Position numbers and translations under genes: made by a program. From Pseudomonas muyukensis (GTDB lineage Bacteria; Pseudomonadota; Gammaproteobacteria; Pseudomonadales; Pseudomonadaceae), in contig NZ_CP077073.1 in NCBI RefSeq assembly GCF_019139535.1, positions 1,686,001 to 1,750,000 of the forward strand: DNA of 64,000 nucleotides. Reading direction: 5' to 3'. The notes under the pieces were generated by a model, which did not search any database, was not told the DNA's origin, and saw nothing but the letters and a program-made list of their open reading frames with translations. Shown one piece after another: positions 35,781 through 45,946 of the stretch (the stretch's first letter is position 1; every line of letters starts with the position of its first letter).

Positions 35781-37808
35781 TCATGTCTCCGTGTTCAAGG
35801 GGGCCGGTTGGGCCTGGTTCAGGGGCAGGCGCAGGGTGAAGCAGGTGCCCTGGCCCGGGGTGGACTGTACCTCCATCTGCCCCTTGTGGTTGTTGGTGAT
35901 GATGAAGTACGACACCGACAGGCCCAGGCCGGTGCCCTGGCCGATCTCCTTGGTGGTGAAGAACGGCTCGAAGGTGCGTTTGCGCACCGTCTCGGGCATG
36001 CCGACGCCGTTATCCTCGACCTGAATCTCCGCCCAGGGCGGGCTCAGCCGGGTACGCAAGGTGATGCGCCCCGGCTCGCTGGGTTGCGGGCGCTGGTGGA
36101 TGGCCTGGGCGGCGTTCTTCAGCAGGTTCAGCAGCACCTGCTCGAGTTCGTTGGCGGTGCAGGGCACCGGCCCCAGCTGTGGGTCGAACTGGCGGACGAT
36201 GGCCTGGCCCTTGAAATCGAAGCCGATGGCCAGGTCGAAGTCGTTGCCGGCGATCTCCACCGCCTGGTCGATCAGTGCCGGCAGCTCGCACGGTGCCAGC
36301 TGGCGATTGCTGCGGCGGCTGAAACTGAGCATGTGGGTGACGATCTTCGCCGCCCTGGCGCCGGCCTGCTGGATGCCATCGAGCAGTTGTGGCACGTCGC
36401 GGCTGTCCAGGTAGCGGTTGACCATCGGCAGGTCGATGCCCAGCTCGCTGGCCTGTTCCTGGTTGCGTGGCAGGTCTGGCGAAAGGCGTCGGCGGATGTT
36501 CTGCACGTTGTGCAGGATCGCCCCCAGCGGGTTGTTGATCTCATGGGCCATGCCGGCGGCCAGGCCGCCGACCGAGAGCATCTTCTCCGACTGCACCATC
36601 ATTTCTTCCAGCGACAGGCGCTGGGTGATGTCGTCGATACGGATCACCACCCCGCGTCCGCCACCGCCCATCAGCGGGTAGAAGGTCAGCGCGTAGTGGC
36701 GCAGGTCTTCGCCCTTGGGCCAGGTGACGCGCTCGATCTTGGCGACCCGGTGCTTCTCCACGCTTTCCTTGAGTTGCGGCAGGAACGGCTTGAGCGGCTC
36801 GAAGGCGAGGAAGATCGGCTGGTTCAGCGCTTCGTCCAGCGGGGTCCCGGAGAGCACCGTGGCCTCGTGGTTCCACTGGGTGACGTAAAGCTGTTCGTCG
36901 AGGGCGATCAGCGCCGAAGGCATCGAGTCGATGATGCTGTTGAGGTAGTTCTGGAAACCGGTGAGCTTTTTCTCGATCTTGCTGCGCACCTGGACTTCCA
37001 GCTCCAGCTTGCGGTTGGTATGGCGGGTTTCCTCGGCCAGGCCCTGGGCCTGGTCGTAGGCGTCCTGGAATTCGTCACGGGTGCGCTTGAGCTGCTGCTC
37101 ACGGGCCTCGATGCGCGACAGCATGGTGTTGAACGCCTCGGCCAGGCTGCCGATTTCGTCGTCGTTGCCGCGCTGGGCGCGCAGCGCGTAGCTCTCCTCG
37201 CGGGTGACCTGGCGCGACAACTCCTCGAGGTTGTTGATCGGCAGGGTGATCAGGCGCTTGATCTGCCGGGCGATGACCAGCCACAGCAGCACGCTGAACA
37301 CCAGGATCGCCAGGCTGGCCGACAGCGTGCCGGTATAGAACGCGGTGGGCAGCTCGCTGCTGGCCACCAGCAGCAGGTGCGCGGGCGGGTTGGCGTTGCG
37401 TGGCAGGCGGATCAGCTGGGTGCTGCGAAACTCCATGAGGCGCCAGCCGTCGATGTTGCGAAAACGCTTGGGCAGGGTCAGCGCCTCGCCGTGCTGCAAC
37501 TGCGCCAGCAGGCGCCCGTCGCCGCCGTAGATGGCCGCGGCGCGCAACGGCGTGTAGCTGTCGAGCTCCTTGAGCAGCGCCGTGGCGGTGTCTGGCGAGT
37601 CGCCGGCGCGGGCCGAGAGTTGCGGGTTGGCCACCAGCTTGCCGATGGTCTGCAGGGCCTGGGGCGCCATGCTCTCCTGGGTGATCCAGTAGGCGGCGCT
37701 GATGAACGCCAGGTTGGCCACCAGCAGGATGGTCACCAGCAGCACCAGCAGGGCCGCCAGCAGCTTTTGCCCGACCGGGAGGTTTTCCAGGCGTTGGCGC
37801 AGGGTCAT
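35781..37808 (-). CDS. Membrane sensor histidine kinase (HAMP, PAS-like, HisKA, HATPase)
   Basis: 675 residues. Two membrane helices (~15-40 and ~182-200) bracket a periplasmic sensor of ~140 residues. A HAMP domain and coiled coil (~200-290), a PAS-like segment (~295-400), the H box GMAHEINNPL with phospho-His at ~422, the N box LLNLLKNAAQAI, and G boxes VEDNGVGM and GTGLGLSV follow. No receiver domain and no adjacent response regulator, so it is an orphan kinase here. By remembered synteny it corresponds to P. aeruginosa PA4398, linked to swarming and biofilm; the ligand is unknown. Confidence 0.88.
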   Translation of the reverse strand: MTLRQRLENLPVGQKLLAALLVLLVTILLVANLAFISAAYWITQESMAPQALQTIGKLVANPQLSARAGDSPDTATALLKELDSYTPLRAAAIYGGDGRLLAQLQHGEALTLPKRFRNIDGWRLMEFRSTQLIRLPRNANPPAHLLLVASSELPTAFYTGTLSASLAILVFSVLLWLVIARQIKRLITLPINNLEELSRQVTREESYALRAQRGNDDEIGSLAEAFNTMLSRIEAREQQLKRTRDEFQDAYDQAQGLAEETRHTNRKLELEVQVRSKIEKKLTGFQNYLNSIIDSMPSALIALDEQLYVTQWNHEATVLSGTPLDEALNQPIFLAFEPLKPFLPQLKESVEKHRVAKIERVTWPKGEDLRHYALTFYPLMGGGGRGVVIRIDDITQRLSLEEMMVQSEKMLSVGGLAAGMAHEINNPLGAILHNVQNIRRRLSPDLPRNQEQASELGIDLPMVNRYLDSRDVPQLLDGIQQAGARAAKIVTHMLSFSRRSNRQLAPCELPALIDQAVEIAGNDFDLAIGFDFKGQAIVRQFDPQLGPVPCTANELEQVLLNLLKNAAQAIHQRPQPSEPGRITLRTRLSPPWAEIQVEDNGVGMPETVRKRTFEPFFTTKEIGQGTGLGLSVSYFIITNNHKGQMEVQSTPGQGTCFTLRLPLNQAQPAPLNTET

Positions 37809-37844
37809 GGGTCAGGGCGTGTCCATAATCGGTGGATGGGGGCG

Positions 37845-38804
<960 letters not shown>

Positions 38805-38813
38805 TCAAACCCG

Positions 38814-38846
38814 ACGCGCTCCATCTTCAGGCCGAGCGCGCTTTTT
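38814..38846 (+). terminator. Terminator-like hairpin with T8 tract in the yajQ leader
   Basis: CGCGCT ... AGCGCG (6-bp stem, 14-nt loop) followed by C and eight T, ending 17 bp before the yajQ ATG and only a few bases before its ribosome site. It would end a transcript of ~55 nt starting at the TATAAT promoter, so it looks like an attenuator rather than a terminator of another gene. Confidence 0.55.
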
Positions 38847-38862
38847 TTTCTGGAGATCAACC

Positions 38863-39348
38863 ATGCCTTCGTTCGACGTGGTATCGGAACTGGACAAGCA
38901 CGAAGTGCAGAACGCCGTCGACAACGCCATCAAGGACCTCGACCGCCGTTACGACTTGAAGGGCAAGGGCACCTTCGAGTTCAAGGACAAGGAGCAGACC
39001 GTGCTGCTGACCGCCGAGGAGGAGTTCCAGCTCGAGGCGATGCTGGAAATCCTGCGCCTGGCGCTGGTCAAGCGCAAGATCGACGTCAAGTGCCTGGAAA
39101 CCAAGGACCCCTACGCCTCGGGCAAGGAAAAGAAGCAGGAAGCCAAGTTCCGCGAGGGTATCGACAAGGACCTGGCCAAGAAGATCGTCGCCACCATCAA
39201 GGATGGCAAGCTCAAGGTCCAGGCCGCCATCCAGGGCGAGCAGGTGCGCGTGACCGGCAAGAAGCGCGACGACCTGCAGGAAGCCATTGCCCTGCTGCGC
39301 ACCAAGGAATTCGACATGCCGCTGCAGTTCAACAACTTCCGCGACTGA
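38863..39348 (+). CDS. yajQ: YajQ family nucleotide-binding protein
   Basis: 161 residues, the full family length: [18 protein letters not shown] opens the first of two ferredoxin-like domains, and [11 protein letters not shown] is the invariant C-terminus. In Xanthomonas a member binds cyclic di-GMP and affects transcription; in E. coli YajQ binds nucleotides/RNA. The role here is unproven. TGGAG precedes the ATG. A longer upstream frame from 38686 has no family support. Confidence 0.93.
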   Translation: MPSFDVVSELDKHEVQNAVDNAIKDLDRRYDLKGKGTFEFKDKEQTVLLTAEEEFQLEAMLEILRLALVKRKIDVKCLETKDPYASGKEKKQEAKFREGIDKDLAKKIVATIKDGKLKVQAAIQGEQVRVTGKKRDDLQEAIALLRTKEFDMPLQFNNFRD

Positions 39349-39396
39349 GCCTGGCGTTGGAACCTTGATGGCCTACTGATGTCCATCAGGTCCCGT

Positions 39397-39418
39397 GGCC
39401 GCTGAGGTTTCAGCGGCC
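39397..39418 (+). other. Hairpin between yajQ and the mscS-type gene
   Basis: GGCCGCTGA-GGTT-TCAGCGGCC, a perfect 9-bp stem 48 bp after the yajQ stop, without a T run. It may slow or protect transcripts between the two genes. Confidence 0.5.
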
Positions 39419-39459
39419 TGCTTCACTGTGCACTTGCCGTTCGGCATCAGGAGATGAAC

Positions 39460-40299
39460 ATGGATTTGAACGCTGAAGTCGATCAGCTGGTCCGCCAATC
39501 GCAAACCTGGATTCCAATGATCATGGAATACGGCAGCCGCCTGTTGCTGGCGCTGCTGACACTGGCCATCGGCTGGTGGATCATCAACAAGCTCAGTGCC
39601 CGGTTGGGCAAGCTGATCGGCTTGCGTGCCGATGCTGGGCTGCAGGATTTCCTCAGCACCTTTGCCAACATCGTGTTCAAGGTGCTGCTGGTGGTCAGCG
39701 TGGCATCGATGATCGGCATCGAGACCACCTCGTTCGTGGCTGCTATCGGTGCCGCCACCTTGGCCGTGGGCATGGCCTTGCAAGGTAGCCTGGGCAACTT
39801 CGCGGGGGGCGTGCTGATCATGATGTTCCGCCCGTTCCGTGTCGGCGACTGGATCGAGGCCCAAGGGGTGTCCGGCACCGTGGACAGCATCCAGATCTTC
39901 CACACCGTGCTGCGTACCGGTGACAACAAGACCGTGATCATCCCCAACGGCAGCCTGTCCAACGGGATTGTCACCAACACCAACCGCCAGCCGACGCGCA
40001 AGGTGGTGTTCGACGTGGGGGTGGACTACGAGGCCGACTTGCAGAAGGCGCGCAACGTGCTGCTGGAGCTGGCGCAAGACCCGCGGGTGCTGCAGGACCC
40101 GGCGCCGCAGGCGGTGATCTCGACCCTGGGTGACAGCTCGATCACCGTGTCGCTGCGTATCTGGACCAAGACCGCCGACTACTGGGACGTGCTGTTCATG
40201 CTCAACGAGCATGCCCGTGACCGGCTCAAGGCCGAAGGCATCGACATTCCGTTCCCGCAGCGGGTCATCCGCGTGGTGCAGGAGAACGCGGTGCAGTAA
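39460..40299 (+). CDS. Small-conductance mechanosensitive channel (MscS family)
   Basis: 279 residues, close to E. coli MscS (286). Three membrane helices lie at about 22-45, 62-82 and 88-120. The pore helix AAIGAATLAVGMALQGSLGNFAGG has the Ala/Gly packing of MscS, followed by FRPFRVGDWIE and the beta domain. It releases osmolytes on hypo-osmotic shock. AGGAG sits directly against an ATG at 39454, so the next ATG at 39460, with normal spacing, is preferred. Confidence 0.92.
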   Translation: MDLNAEVDQLVRQSQTWIPMIMEYGSRLLLALLTLAIGWWIINKLSARLGKLIGLRADAGLQDFLSTFANIVFKVLLVVSVASMIGIETTSFVAAIGAATLAVGMALQGSLGNFAGGVLIMMFRPFRVGDWIEAQGVSGTVDSIQIFHTVLRTGDNKTVIIPNGSLSNGIVTNTNRQPTRKVVFDVGVDYEADLQKARNVLLELAQDPRVLQDPAPQAVISTLGDSSITVSLRIWTKTADYWDVLFMLNEHARDRLKAEGIDIPFPQRVIRVVQENAVQ

Positions 40300-40322
40300 G
40301 CCGCGCCTTCACCCTCGCTGTT

Positions 40323-40383
40323 CAACGTGGGGTAAGTCTGTTCCTACAACCTTGTGGGGATGGGCTTACCCCATGTTGCTTTT
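40323..40383 (+). terminator. REP-like hairpin after the mscS-type gene, possible terminator
   Basis: CAACGTGGGGTAAG ... CTTACCCCATGTTG, an imperfect 14-bp stem with a 28-nt loop, followed by CTTTTCC. It starts 24 bp after the stop. Confidence 0.5.
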
Positions 40384-40457
40384 CCTGCCCTTACACTTGT
40401 TCACAGCACAGGCACTGCCAAATCTGGCATATAGCCTGACCCCGCCCTCAATACCTG

Positions 40458-41711
40458 ATGCCCGCCATGAAACCTCTGTTGTATATCACCCCTCTGCGCG
40501 CCTTGCTGTTCGGCTTGACCCTGGCGCTGTTCGAACTGCTGACCTACCTGGCCAGTGACGCCGTGATGCCCGCCATGCCGGTGGTGGTCGGTGACCTGCA
40601 GGCCAGCCCCGAATACATCCCCCACGCACTGAACCTGTACCTGCTCGGTGGCGTGGTGCTGCAATGGCTGATCGGCCCCCTGGCCGATCGTTACGGCCGG
40701 CGCCCGATGTTGCTGGTGGGTTGCCTGTTCTTCGGCCTGGCCTGCCTGGCGACGTTCTGGGTCCAGGACATCGGCCTGTTCAACCTGCTGCGCCTGCTGC
40801 AAGGCATCGGCCTGGGCTTCGTGGTCACGGTCAGCTACCCGGCGCTCAACGAAGCCTTCAGCGAGGCCGACGCCGTGCGCATGATGGCCCTGCTGGCCAA
40901 TATCGCGCTGCTGTCGCCGTTGCTCGGCCCGCTGGTGGGGACCCTGATGCTGCAATGGCTGGACTGGCGCTGGCTGTTCGTCGCCTTCGCCCTGGGCGCG
41001 GTGCTGTGCTGGGTGCTGCTGTACCGCCTGATGCCGGAGACCCTCGGCGTGGAGCGCCGCGATGGCTCGCGCCTGCCGTTCACGCCGATTCAGCTGATGC
41101 CACTGCTGGCCGGCTATGCCCAGTTGCTGGGTAACCGGCGTTTCGTTGCCGGCAGCGCGGCACTGGGGCTGGTGGGGCTGCCGCTGATCGGCTGGATCGG
41201 CCTGTCGCCGGTGCTGCTGATCCACGACGAAGGCCTGAGCACAATGGACTACGCGTTGTGGCAGTTGCCGGTATTCGCCGGGCTGATCCTCGGCAACCTG
41301 ATCATCAACCGCATCGCCGATCGCTATCCATTGCCGGCGCTGGTACGCGGCGCGTTGCTGCCATACCTGGCAGGGCTGGGGCTGATGGTTCTGGCCACCT
41401 GGTGCTGGTCGTCGGTGACCAGCGTGGTGGCGGGCATGTCGCTGTATGCCCTGGGCCTGGGCGTGGCCAACGCCGTGCTGTACCGCATGACGCTGTTCTC
41501 CAGCGAGCAGAGCAAGGGCCTGGTATCGGCCATGCTGGGCATGATCACCATCGCGCTGCTGGGGCTGGGTGGCGTGGTGCTGGCGATGCTGGGCGCAGGC
41601 GCGAGCCTGCTGCACTTTGCCGTCGCCGCAGGTGTGGCAGGGGCGCTGGCGCTGTTGCCGCTGTGGTTCGTGGTGGGTGGTCGTTCCGGGGAAGGGGTGG
41701 TTACAGGCTGA
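40458..41711 (+). CDS. MFS multidrug exporter, MdfA-like
   Basis: 417 residues with about 12 hydrophobic segments. Helix 1 carries LFELLTYLASDAVMPAMP, whose Glu matches the functionally important membrane Glu26 of MdfA, and the loop 2-3 motif A reads GPLADRYGRRP. Such proteins are drug/proton antiporters; the substrates are unknown. ATG 40458 lacks a good ribosome site; ATG 40467 (MKPLLYITPLR) is an alternative. It converges with ampG across a REP palindrome. Confidence 0.85.
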   Translation: MPAMKPLLYITPLRALLFGLTLALFELLTYLASDAVMPAMPVVVGDLQASPEYIPHALNLYLLGGVVLQWLIGPLADRYGRRPMLLVGCLFFGLACLATFWVQDIGLFNLLRLLQGIGLGFVVTVSYPALNEAFSEADAVRMMALLANIALLSPLLGPLVGTLMLQWLDWRWLFVAFALGAVLCWVLLYRLMPETLGVERRDGSRLPFTPIQLMPLLAGYAQLLGNRRFVAGSAALGLVGLPLIGWIGLSPVLLIHDEGLSTMDYALWQLPVFAGLILGNLIINRIADRYPLPALVRGALLPYLAGLGLMVLATWCWSSVTSVVAGMSLYALGLGVANAVLYRMTLFSSEQSKGLVSAMLGMITIALLGLGGVVLAMLGAGASLLHFAVAAGVAGALALLPLWFVVGGRSGEGVVTG

Positions 41712-41717
41712 ATGCAA

Positions 41718-41783
41718 CGCGGGGCAAGCCCGCTGCCACGCAGCGTCCACAGGAGGTGTGCGTGGCAGCGGGCTTGCCCCGCG
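41718..41783. repeat. REP-like inverted repeat between convergent genes
   Basis: Exact 25-bp arms at 41718-41742 and 41759-41783 (CGCGGGGCAAGCCCGCTGCC core) with a 16-nt loop. Same family as 29438-29490. It may act as a shared terminator of the MFS gene and ampG. Confidence 0.85.
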
Positions 41784-41800
41784 ATGAGGTCGGCGATGGC

Positions 41801-43348
41801 TTAATGGGTTTCAGCCGCCGGGCTCTCCACCGGCACCGGCTTTCCCCGGCCGGCCTCCTGGCGCCAGTGCAGGGCGATCAGGATCAGCGTCGGCACGCCC
41901 AGCAGGGCGGTGATCAGGAAGAAATCGTGATAGCCGAATTTCTCCACCATCACCCCTGAGTAGCCGCCGATCAGGCGCGGCAACAGCAGCATGATCGAGC
42001 TGAGCAGGGCGTATTGGGTGGCCGAGAACTTCAGGTTGGTGAGGCTCGACAGGTAGGCGACGAACGCCGAGGTGGCCAGGCCTGAGCTGAAGTTGTCCAG
42101 CGAAATGGTCACCACCAGCATTTCCAGGTTCGGCCCCATGTCGGCCAGCATCAGGAACAGGATGTTGGTGGCCGCCGAGGCCGCGCCGCCGATGAACAGG
42201 ATCGGCAGGATGCCGAAGCGCACGATCAGCAGGCCGCCGGCGCCGGCGCCGACCAGGGTCATGATCAGGCCGAAGATCTTGCTGACGCTGGCGATCTGGT
42301 CCTTGGTGAAGCCCATGTCGATGTAGAACACGTTGGCCATCACCCCCATCACCGTGTCGGACATCCGGTAGGTGGCGATCAGCCCGAGCAGCAGCAGGGC
42401 CTGCCAGCGGTAGCGCATGATGAAGTCGTTGACCGGCGTGAGCACCGGCGCCAGGCCGCGACGGCCCAGGGACGACAGGCAGGCCCAGGTCAGCAGCACG
42501 TAGAGGATCAGGCGCAGGAAGGCGCGATCCTCGAGCAGCAGGTCGAGCATGGTCGCGTCGCCGAAGACCACGCTGGCCCAGTCGGTGTTGAACATCTGGG
42601 TGAAGCTGGCCGGTACCGACACCAGCAGGATGATCAGCACGAACACCGAGGCCAGCTGGTGCGTCAGCCCGTAGCGGGCGGCCGACAATTGGGTGCGCAG
42701 GGGCACCGGCGGTTCGCGCATCACCAGGGTGGTGAACACGGCGGGCAGCATCAACACGCCAAACAGCACGTAGGTGCCGGTCCAGGCTTCATGCAGGTAG
42801 CTGAAACCGGTGGAACCGAACCATTCGGCAAAGAACAGCGCACCGGCTGTGGCGAGCAGGGCGGCGACCCGGTAACCGGCCATGTAGCTGGCGGCCAGGG
42901 CGGCCTGGCGCTGATCGTCGGCGATCTCCAGGCGGTAGGCGTCGACGGCGATATCCTGGGTGGCCGAGGCGAAGGCCACCAGCACCGCCAGGGCGATCAG
43001 CCACGACAGGTGCTTTTGCGGGTCGCAGAAGCCCATGCCGATCAGCCCGAGTACCACCAGCACTTGCGACAGCAGCAACCAGGAGCGGCGCCGGCCCATG
43101 CCGCCCAGCAGCGGCAGGCGCCACTGGTCGAGCAGCGGCGACCACACCCACTTGAAGGCGTAGGCCAGGCCGATCAGGCTGGCATAACCGATGGTTTCAC
43201 GCGCGACACCCGCCTCGCGCAGCCACACCGAGAGGGTCGAGAACACCAGCATGTACGGCATGCCGGCGGCGAATCCGAGCAGCAAAAGCACCAGGGTTGA
43301 CGGGCTGGCATAGGCAGCGAGCGCAGCGCGCCAGGTTTTACGGGGCAT
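41801..43348 (-). CDS. ampG: Muropeptide permease AmpG
   Basis: 515 residues, MFS-type, with 12-14 hydrophobic segments. It imports GlcNAc-anhydroMurNAc peptides for cell-wall recycling, the signal route to AmpR/AmpC. FAAGMPYMLVFSTLSVWLRE near the N-terminus, ASATQDIAVDAYRLE and YRMSDTVMGVMANVFYIDMGF are typical of AmpG. The C-terminus is a short charged tail. In P. aeruginosa this position (near mscS/yajQ) holds ampG (PA4393). Confidence 0.95.
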   Translation of the reverse strand: MPRKTWRAALAAYASPSTLVLLLLGFAAGMPYMLVFSTLSVWLREAGVARETIGYASLIGLAYAFKWVWSPLLDQWRLPLLGGMGRRRSWLLLSQVLVVLGLIGMGFCDPQKHLSWLIALAVLVAFASATQDIAVDAYRLEIADDQRQAALAASYMAGYRVAALLATAGALFFAEWFGSTGFSYLHEAWTGTYVLFGVLMLPAVFTTLVMREPPVPLRTQLSAARYGLTHQLASVFVLIILLVSVPASFTQMFNTDWASVVFGDATMLDLLLEDRAFLRLILYVLLTWACLSSLGRRGLAPVLTPVNDFIMRYRWQALLLLGLIATYRMSDTVMGVMANVFYIDMGFTKDQIASVSKIFGLIMTLVGAGAGGLLIVRFGILPILFIGGAASAATNILFLMLADMGPNLEMLVVTISLDNFSSGLATSAFVAYLSSLTNLKFSATQYALLSSIMLLLPRLIGGYSGVMVEKFGYHDFFLITALLGVPTLILIALHWRQEAGRGKPVPVESPAAETH

Positions 43349-43392
43349 GGGCCAACATCTGCCTCAAGGTTTGCGAAAACAAAGCGCGCACT

Positions 43393-43746
43393 CTAACCGC
43401 TGTGCTCCATCGGGCGCCAGCCATGGCGCGCCATATCCACACGATTATTGGCCACATTCACGCCTTCTGCGCGCAGGCGGGCGCGCTGTTCGTCGCCCGA
43501 GGGGGTGCCCAGGGCCAGGCTCAGCCGGCCACCGGCGCCGAGCACGCGGTGCCAGGGCAGGCGGGTGTCGCCAGGCAGTTGCCCCAAGGTGCGCCCAACC
43601 CAGCGCGCCGCGCGGCCAAGGCCGGCCAGCTCGGCCAGTTGGCCGTAGCTCACCACCTTGCCGCTGGGGACCTGGCCCAGCACCGAGTACAGCGCCATTC
43701 GTCGGGCCTGTGCGTCTTCTGGCGGCGGTGCGAGCGGCGTGGGCAT
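43393..43746 (-). CDS. Alkyltransferase-like (ATL) DNA-lesion-binding protein
   Basis: 117 residues, homologous to the DNA-binding domain of O6-alkylguanine-DNA alkyltransferases. The normal active-site PCHRV reads PWHRV (about residue 63-67), so the methyl-accepting Cys is replaced by Trp. This is the hallmark of ATL proteins, which bind O6-alkylguanine and channel it to nucleotide-excision repair. VPSGKVVSYGQLAELAG and ARWVGRTLG are the helix-turn-helix region. ATG 43746 is chosen over GTG 43749 on AGGGG spacing. Confidence 0.9.
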   Translation of the reverse strand: MPTPLAPPPEDAQARRMALYSVLGQVPSGKVVSYGQLAELAGLGRAARWVGRTLGQLPGDTRLPWHRVLGAGGRLSLALGTPSGDEQRARLRAEGVNVANNRVDMARHGWRPMEHSG

Positions 43747-43898
43747 CACGGCGCCCCTGGCCTGTGGATGAAACCGGACAGGCGGTTTGGGTAAATGCGA
43801 GTGGAACTCATCGGCATGGGGTGGGTCTGTCCTTGCTCAGGGCCGGGGTATCTGGATAATGCCCGGCTTTTTCGTCGAATCGAACCCGTATCGCATTT

Positions 43899-44906
43899 AT
43901 GTATTCTAGAACCCTGCTGTGCCTCGTTGCCGTTTCCCTGTGCGCCCCGGCGCTCGCCGACACCGTGTGGATGAAGAACGGTGACCGCCTGAGCGGCAAG
44001 ATCAAAGTCTTCGACGGCGGCAAGTTGCTGTTGGAAACCCCCTACGGTGGCTCCATCGCCCTGGACTGGAAGCAGGTGCAGACCCTGGAGAGCGACCAGG
44101 AGCTGCTGGTCAAGCAGGACGCCTACAGCGGCGAGAAGGCCAAGTCGCTCAAGGCCGCCGAGCCGGGCAAGGTGACCCTGGCCAACGGCGAGGCGCCGAA
44201 GACCGTCGAGTTGGCCAGCATCGAGCAGATCATGAAGCCGCGGCCGCTGCTGGAGGACTTCCTGTGGAAAGGCAATGTCGATGTGGCGATGGACTACAAG
44301 CGCGCCGAGAACGATACCGACGACTATGACGTCAGCTTCAAGACCACCGCCCGCCACGGACGCTGGCGGCACAACGCCGAAGGCGAGTACAACCGCGAGA
44401 CCAAGGACGACGTCACCACCACCAACAACTGGAGCGCCGAGTACGCCCTGGACCGTTTCATCACCGAGAAGTGGTTCTGGCAGGGGCGTCTGGAATACAA
44501 ACGTGACCATATCGAGGACCTGGCCCGCCAGCGCACCGTCGGTACCGGCCCGGGTTATCAGTTCTGGGATGACGAGCTGGGCGCGTTCTCCCTGGGCTCG
44601 CTGATCAACCGAACCGATTTCGAATACCGCGATGGTGGCAAGGACAACTTCTATTCCGCCGCGGTGAAGTGGGACTACAACCGCTACCTGATCGGCAAGA
44701 AGGTCGAGTTCTTCACCAATGGCGAGTTCGGCAAGCCGTTCGGCGGTGTCGCCGACTACTCGCTGGATGCCGAGATGGGGCTGCGCTACAAGGTGACCGA
44801 GTGGGCGTCGTTGAACCTCAAGGCCGAGAAGGACGTGATCAGGGGCACGCGTGACAGCGACCTGGACAAGACCCGCTATACCGCCGGCTTCGGGGTAACC
44901 TGGTAA
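43899..44906 (+). CDS. DUF481 outer-membrane beta-barrel protein (YdiY-like)
   Basis: 335 residues. A signal peptide (MYSRTLLCLVAVSLCAPALA) is followed by a small beta domain (DTVWMKNGDRLSGKI, ~20-110) and a DUF481 barrel of alternating strands from ~120. The last residues TAGFGVTW end in an aromatic, as barrel proteins recognised by BAM do. The function is unknown; E. coli YdiY is acid-inducible. It is a single gene, followed by a REP doublet. Confidence 0.85.
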   Translation: MYSRTLLCLVAVSLCAPALADTVWMKNGDRLSGKIKVFDGGKLLLETPYGGSIALDWKQVQTLESDQELLVKQDAYSGEKAKSLKAAEPGKVTLANGEAPKTVELASIEQIMKPRPLLEDFLWKGNVDVAMDYKRAENDTDDYDVSFKTTARHGRWRHNAEGEYNRETKDDVTTTNNWSAEYALDRFITEKWFWQGRLEYKRDHIEDLARQRTVGTGPGYQFWDDELGAFSLGSLINRTDFEYRDGGKDNFYSAAVKWDYNRYLIGKKVEFFTNGEFGKPFGGVADYSLDAEMGLRYKVTEWASLNLKAEKDVIRGTRDSDLDKTRYTAGFGVTW

Positions 44907-44938
44907 GGCGAGCCGGTAAAACACTGTGCATGCTCTTT

Positions 44939-45055
44939 GTAGGAGCGGCCTTGTGTCGCGATAGGGCCGCAAAGCGGCCCCAGGATCTCAGCGACATGGC
45001 AGACATTGCCGGGGCCGCGTTGCAGCCGTTTCGCGACACAAGGCCGCTCCTACAG
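44939..45055. repeat. REP-type doublet (REPIN), arms pointing inwards
   Basis: TGTAGGAGCGGCCTTGTGTC at 44939 and its reverse complement ending at 45055, with GGGCCGCAAAGCGGCCCC-type hairpins inside. Nearly the same as 24384-24502, about 20.5 kb away. Confidence 0.85.
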
Positions 45056-45148
45056 GGATGTGCATCGATCCCATAGGTGAGTCTGGCAGCGGCGGGTGAT
45101 AATGCTTATCTTGTCACTCATCCAGTCTGCCGCCAGGAGCCCACGCCT

Positions 45149-45880
45149 GTGAGTACCAACGCCCTTCGCCCCGCCCGGGAACTGCTGCTCAAGGAGTACC
45201 GCGGCGTCCTCTCGACCCATTCCAAGTCGATGCCCGGCTTCCCTTTTGGCTCGGTGGTGCCCTACTGCCTGGATGCCGAGGGCCATCCGCTGATCCTCAT
45301 CAGCCGCATCGCCCAGCACACCCACAATCTGCTCAAGGACCCCAAGTGCTCGATGCTGGTGGGTGAGCGCGAAGCAGAGGATGTGCAGGCGGTCGGGCGC
45401 CTGACGGTGATGGCCGAGGCCCACAAGCTCAGCGACGAGGCCGCCATCGAAGCGGCCGCGGCGCGCTACTACCGCTACTTCCCCGAGTCGGCGAATTACC
45501 ACAAGGCCCACGATTTCGACTTCTGGGTGCTGCAACCGGTGCGTCACCGCTACATCGGCGGGTTCGGCGCAATCCACTGGCTCGACCAGGTGACCCTGGC
45601 CAATCCGTTTGCCGGCTCCGCCGAGGCCAGCATGATCGCGCACATGAACAGCGATCACGCCAATGCCATCGCCCATTATGTCGAGCTGACCGGGCTGCCG
45701 CGCAGCGCGCCTGCCGAACTGGTCGGTATCGACAGCGAAGGGATGCACCTGCGCATCGGCCAGGGTGTCCACTGGCTGGCGTTTCCAGAAATTTGCAACA
45801 CCCCGACACAAGTCCGCGAGGCCTTGGTACTGCTGGCCCGCGCCGACCAGTGGCCGGTGGCGGCGGCGGTCGAGGGTTGA
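45149..45880 (+). CDS. HugZ-family FMN-binding split-barrel protein (haem utilisation type)
   Basis: 243 residues. The N-terminal pyridoxamine-phosphate-oxidase-like split barrel (~10-150; SKSMPGFPFGSVVPYCLD, then HTHNLLKDPKCSMLV) is followed by a C-terminal DUF2470 domain with MIAHMNSDHANAIAHY (~160-235). Members such as HugZ and HutZ bind or degrade haem, so iron acquisition from haem is a plausible but unproven role. The start is GTG 45149, with AGGAG 9 nt upstream. It stands alone downstream of a REP doublet. Confidence 0.82.
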   Translation: MSTNALRPARELLLKEYRGVLSTHSKSMPGFPFGSVVPYCLDAEGHPLILISRIAQHTHNLLKDPKCSMLVGEREAEDVQAVGRLTVMAEAHKLSDEAAIEAAAARYYRYFPESANYHKAHDFDFWVLQPVRHRYIGGFGAIHWLDQVTLANPFAGSAEASMIAHMNSDHANAIAHYVELTGLPRSAPAELVGIDSEGMHLRIGQGVHWLAFPEICNTPTQVREALVLLARADQWPVAAAVEG

Positions 45881-45946
45881 AAATCGGCAGCAGGGCATCC
45901 ATCTGATGGTCTTACAGGAAGATTCTCTTCCATCGAGGAATGCTTG

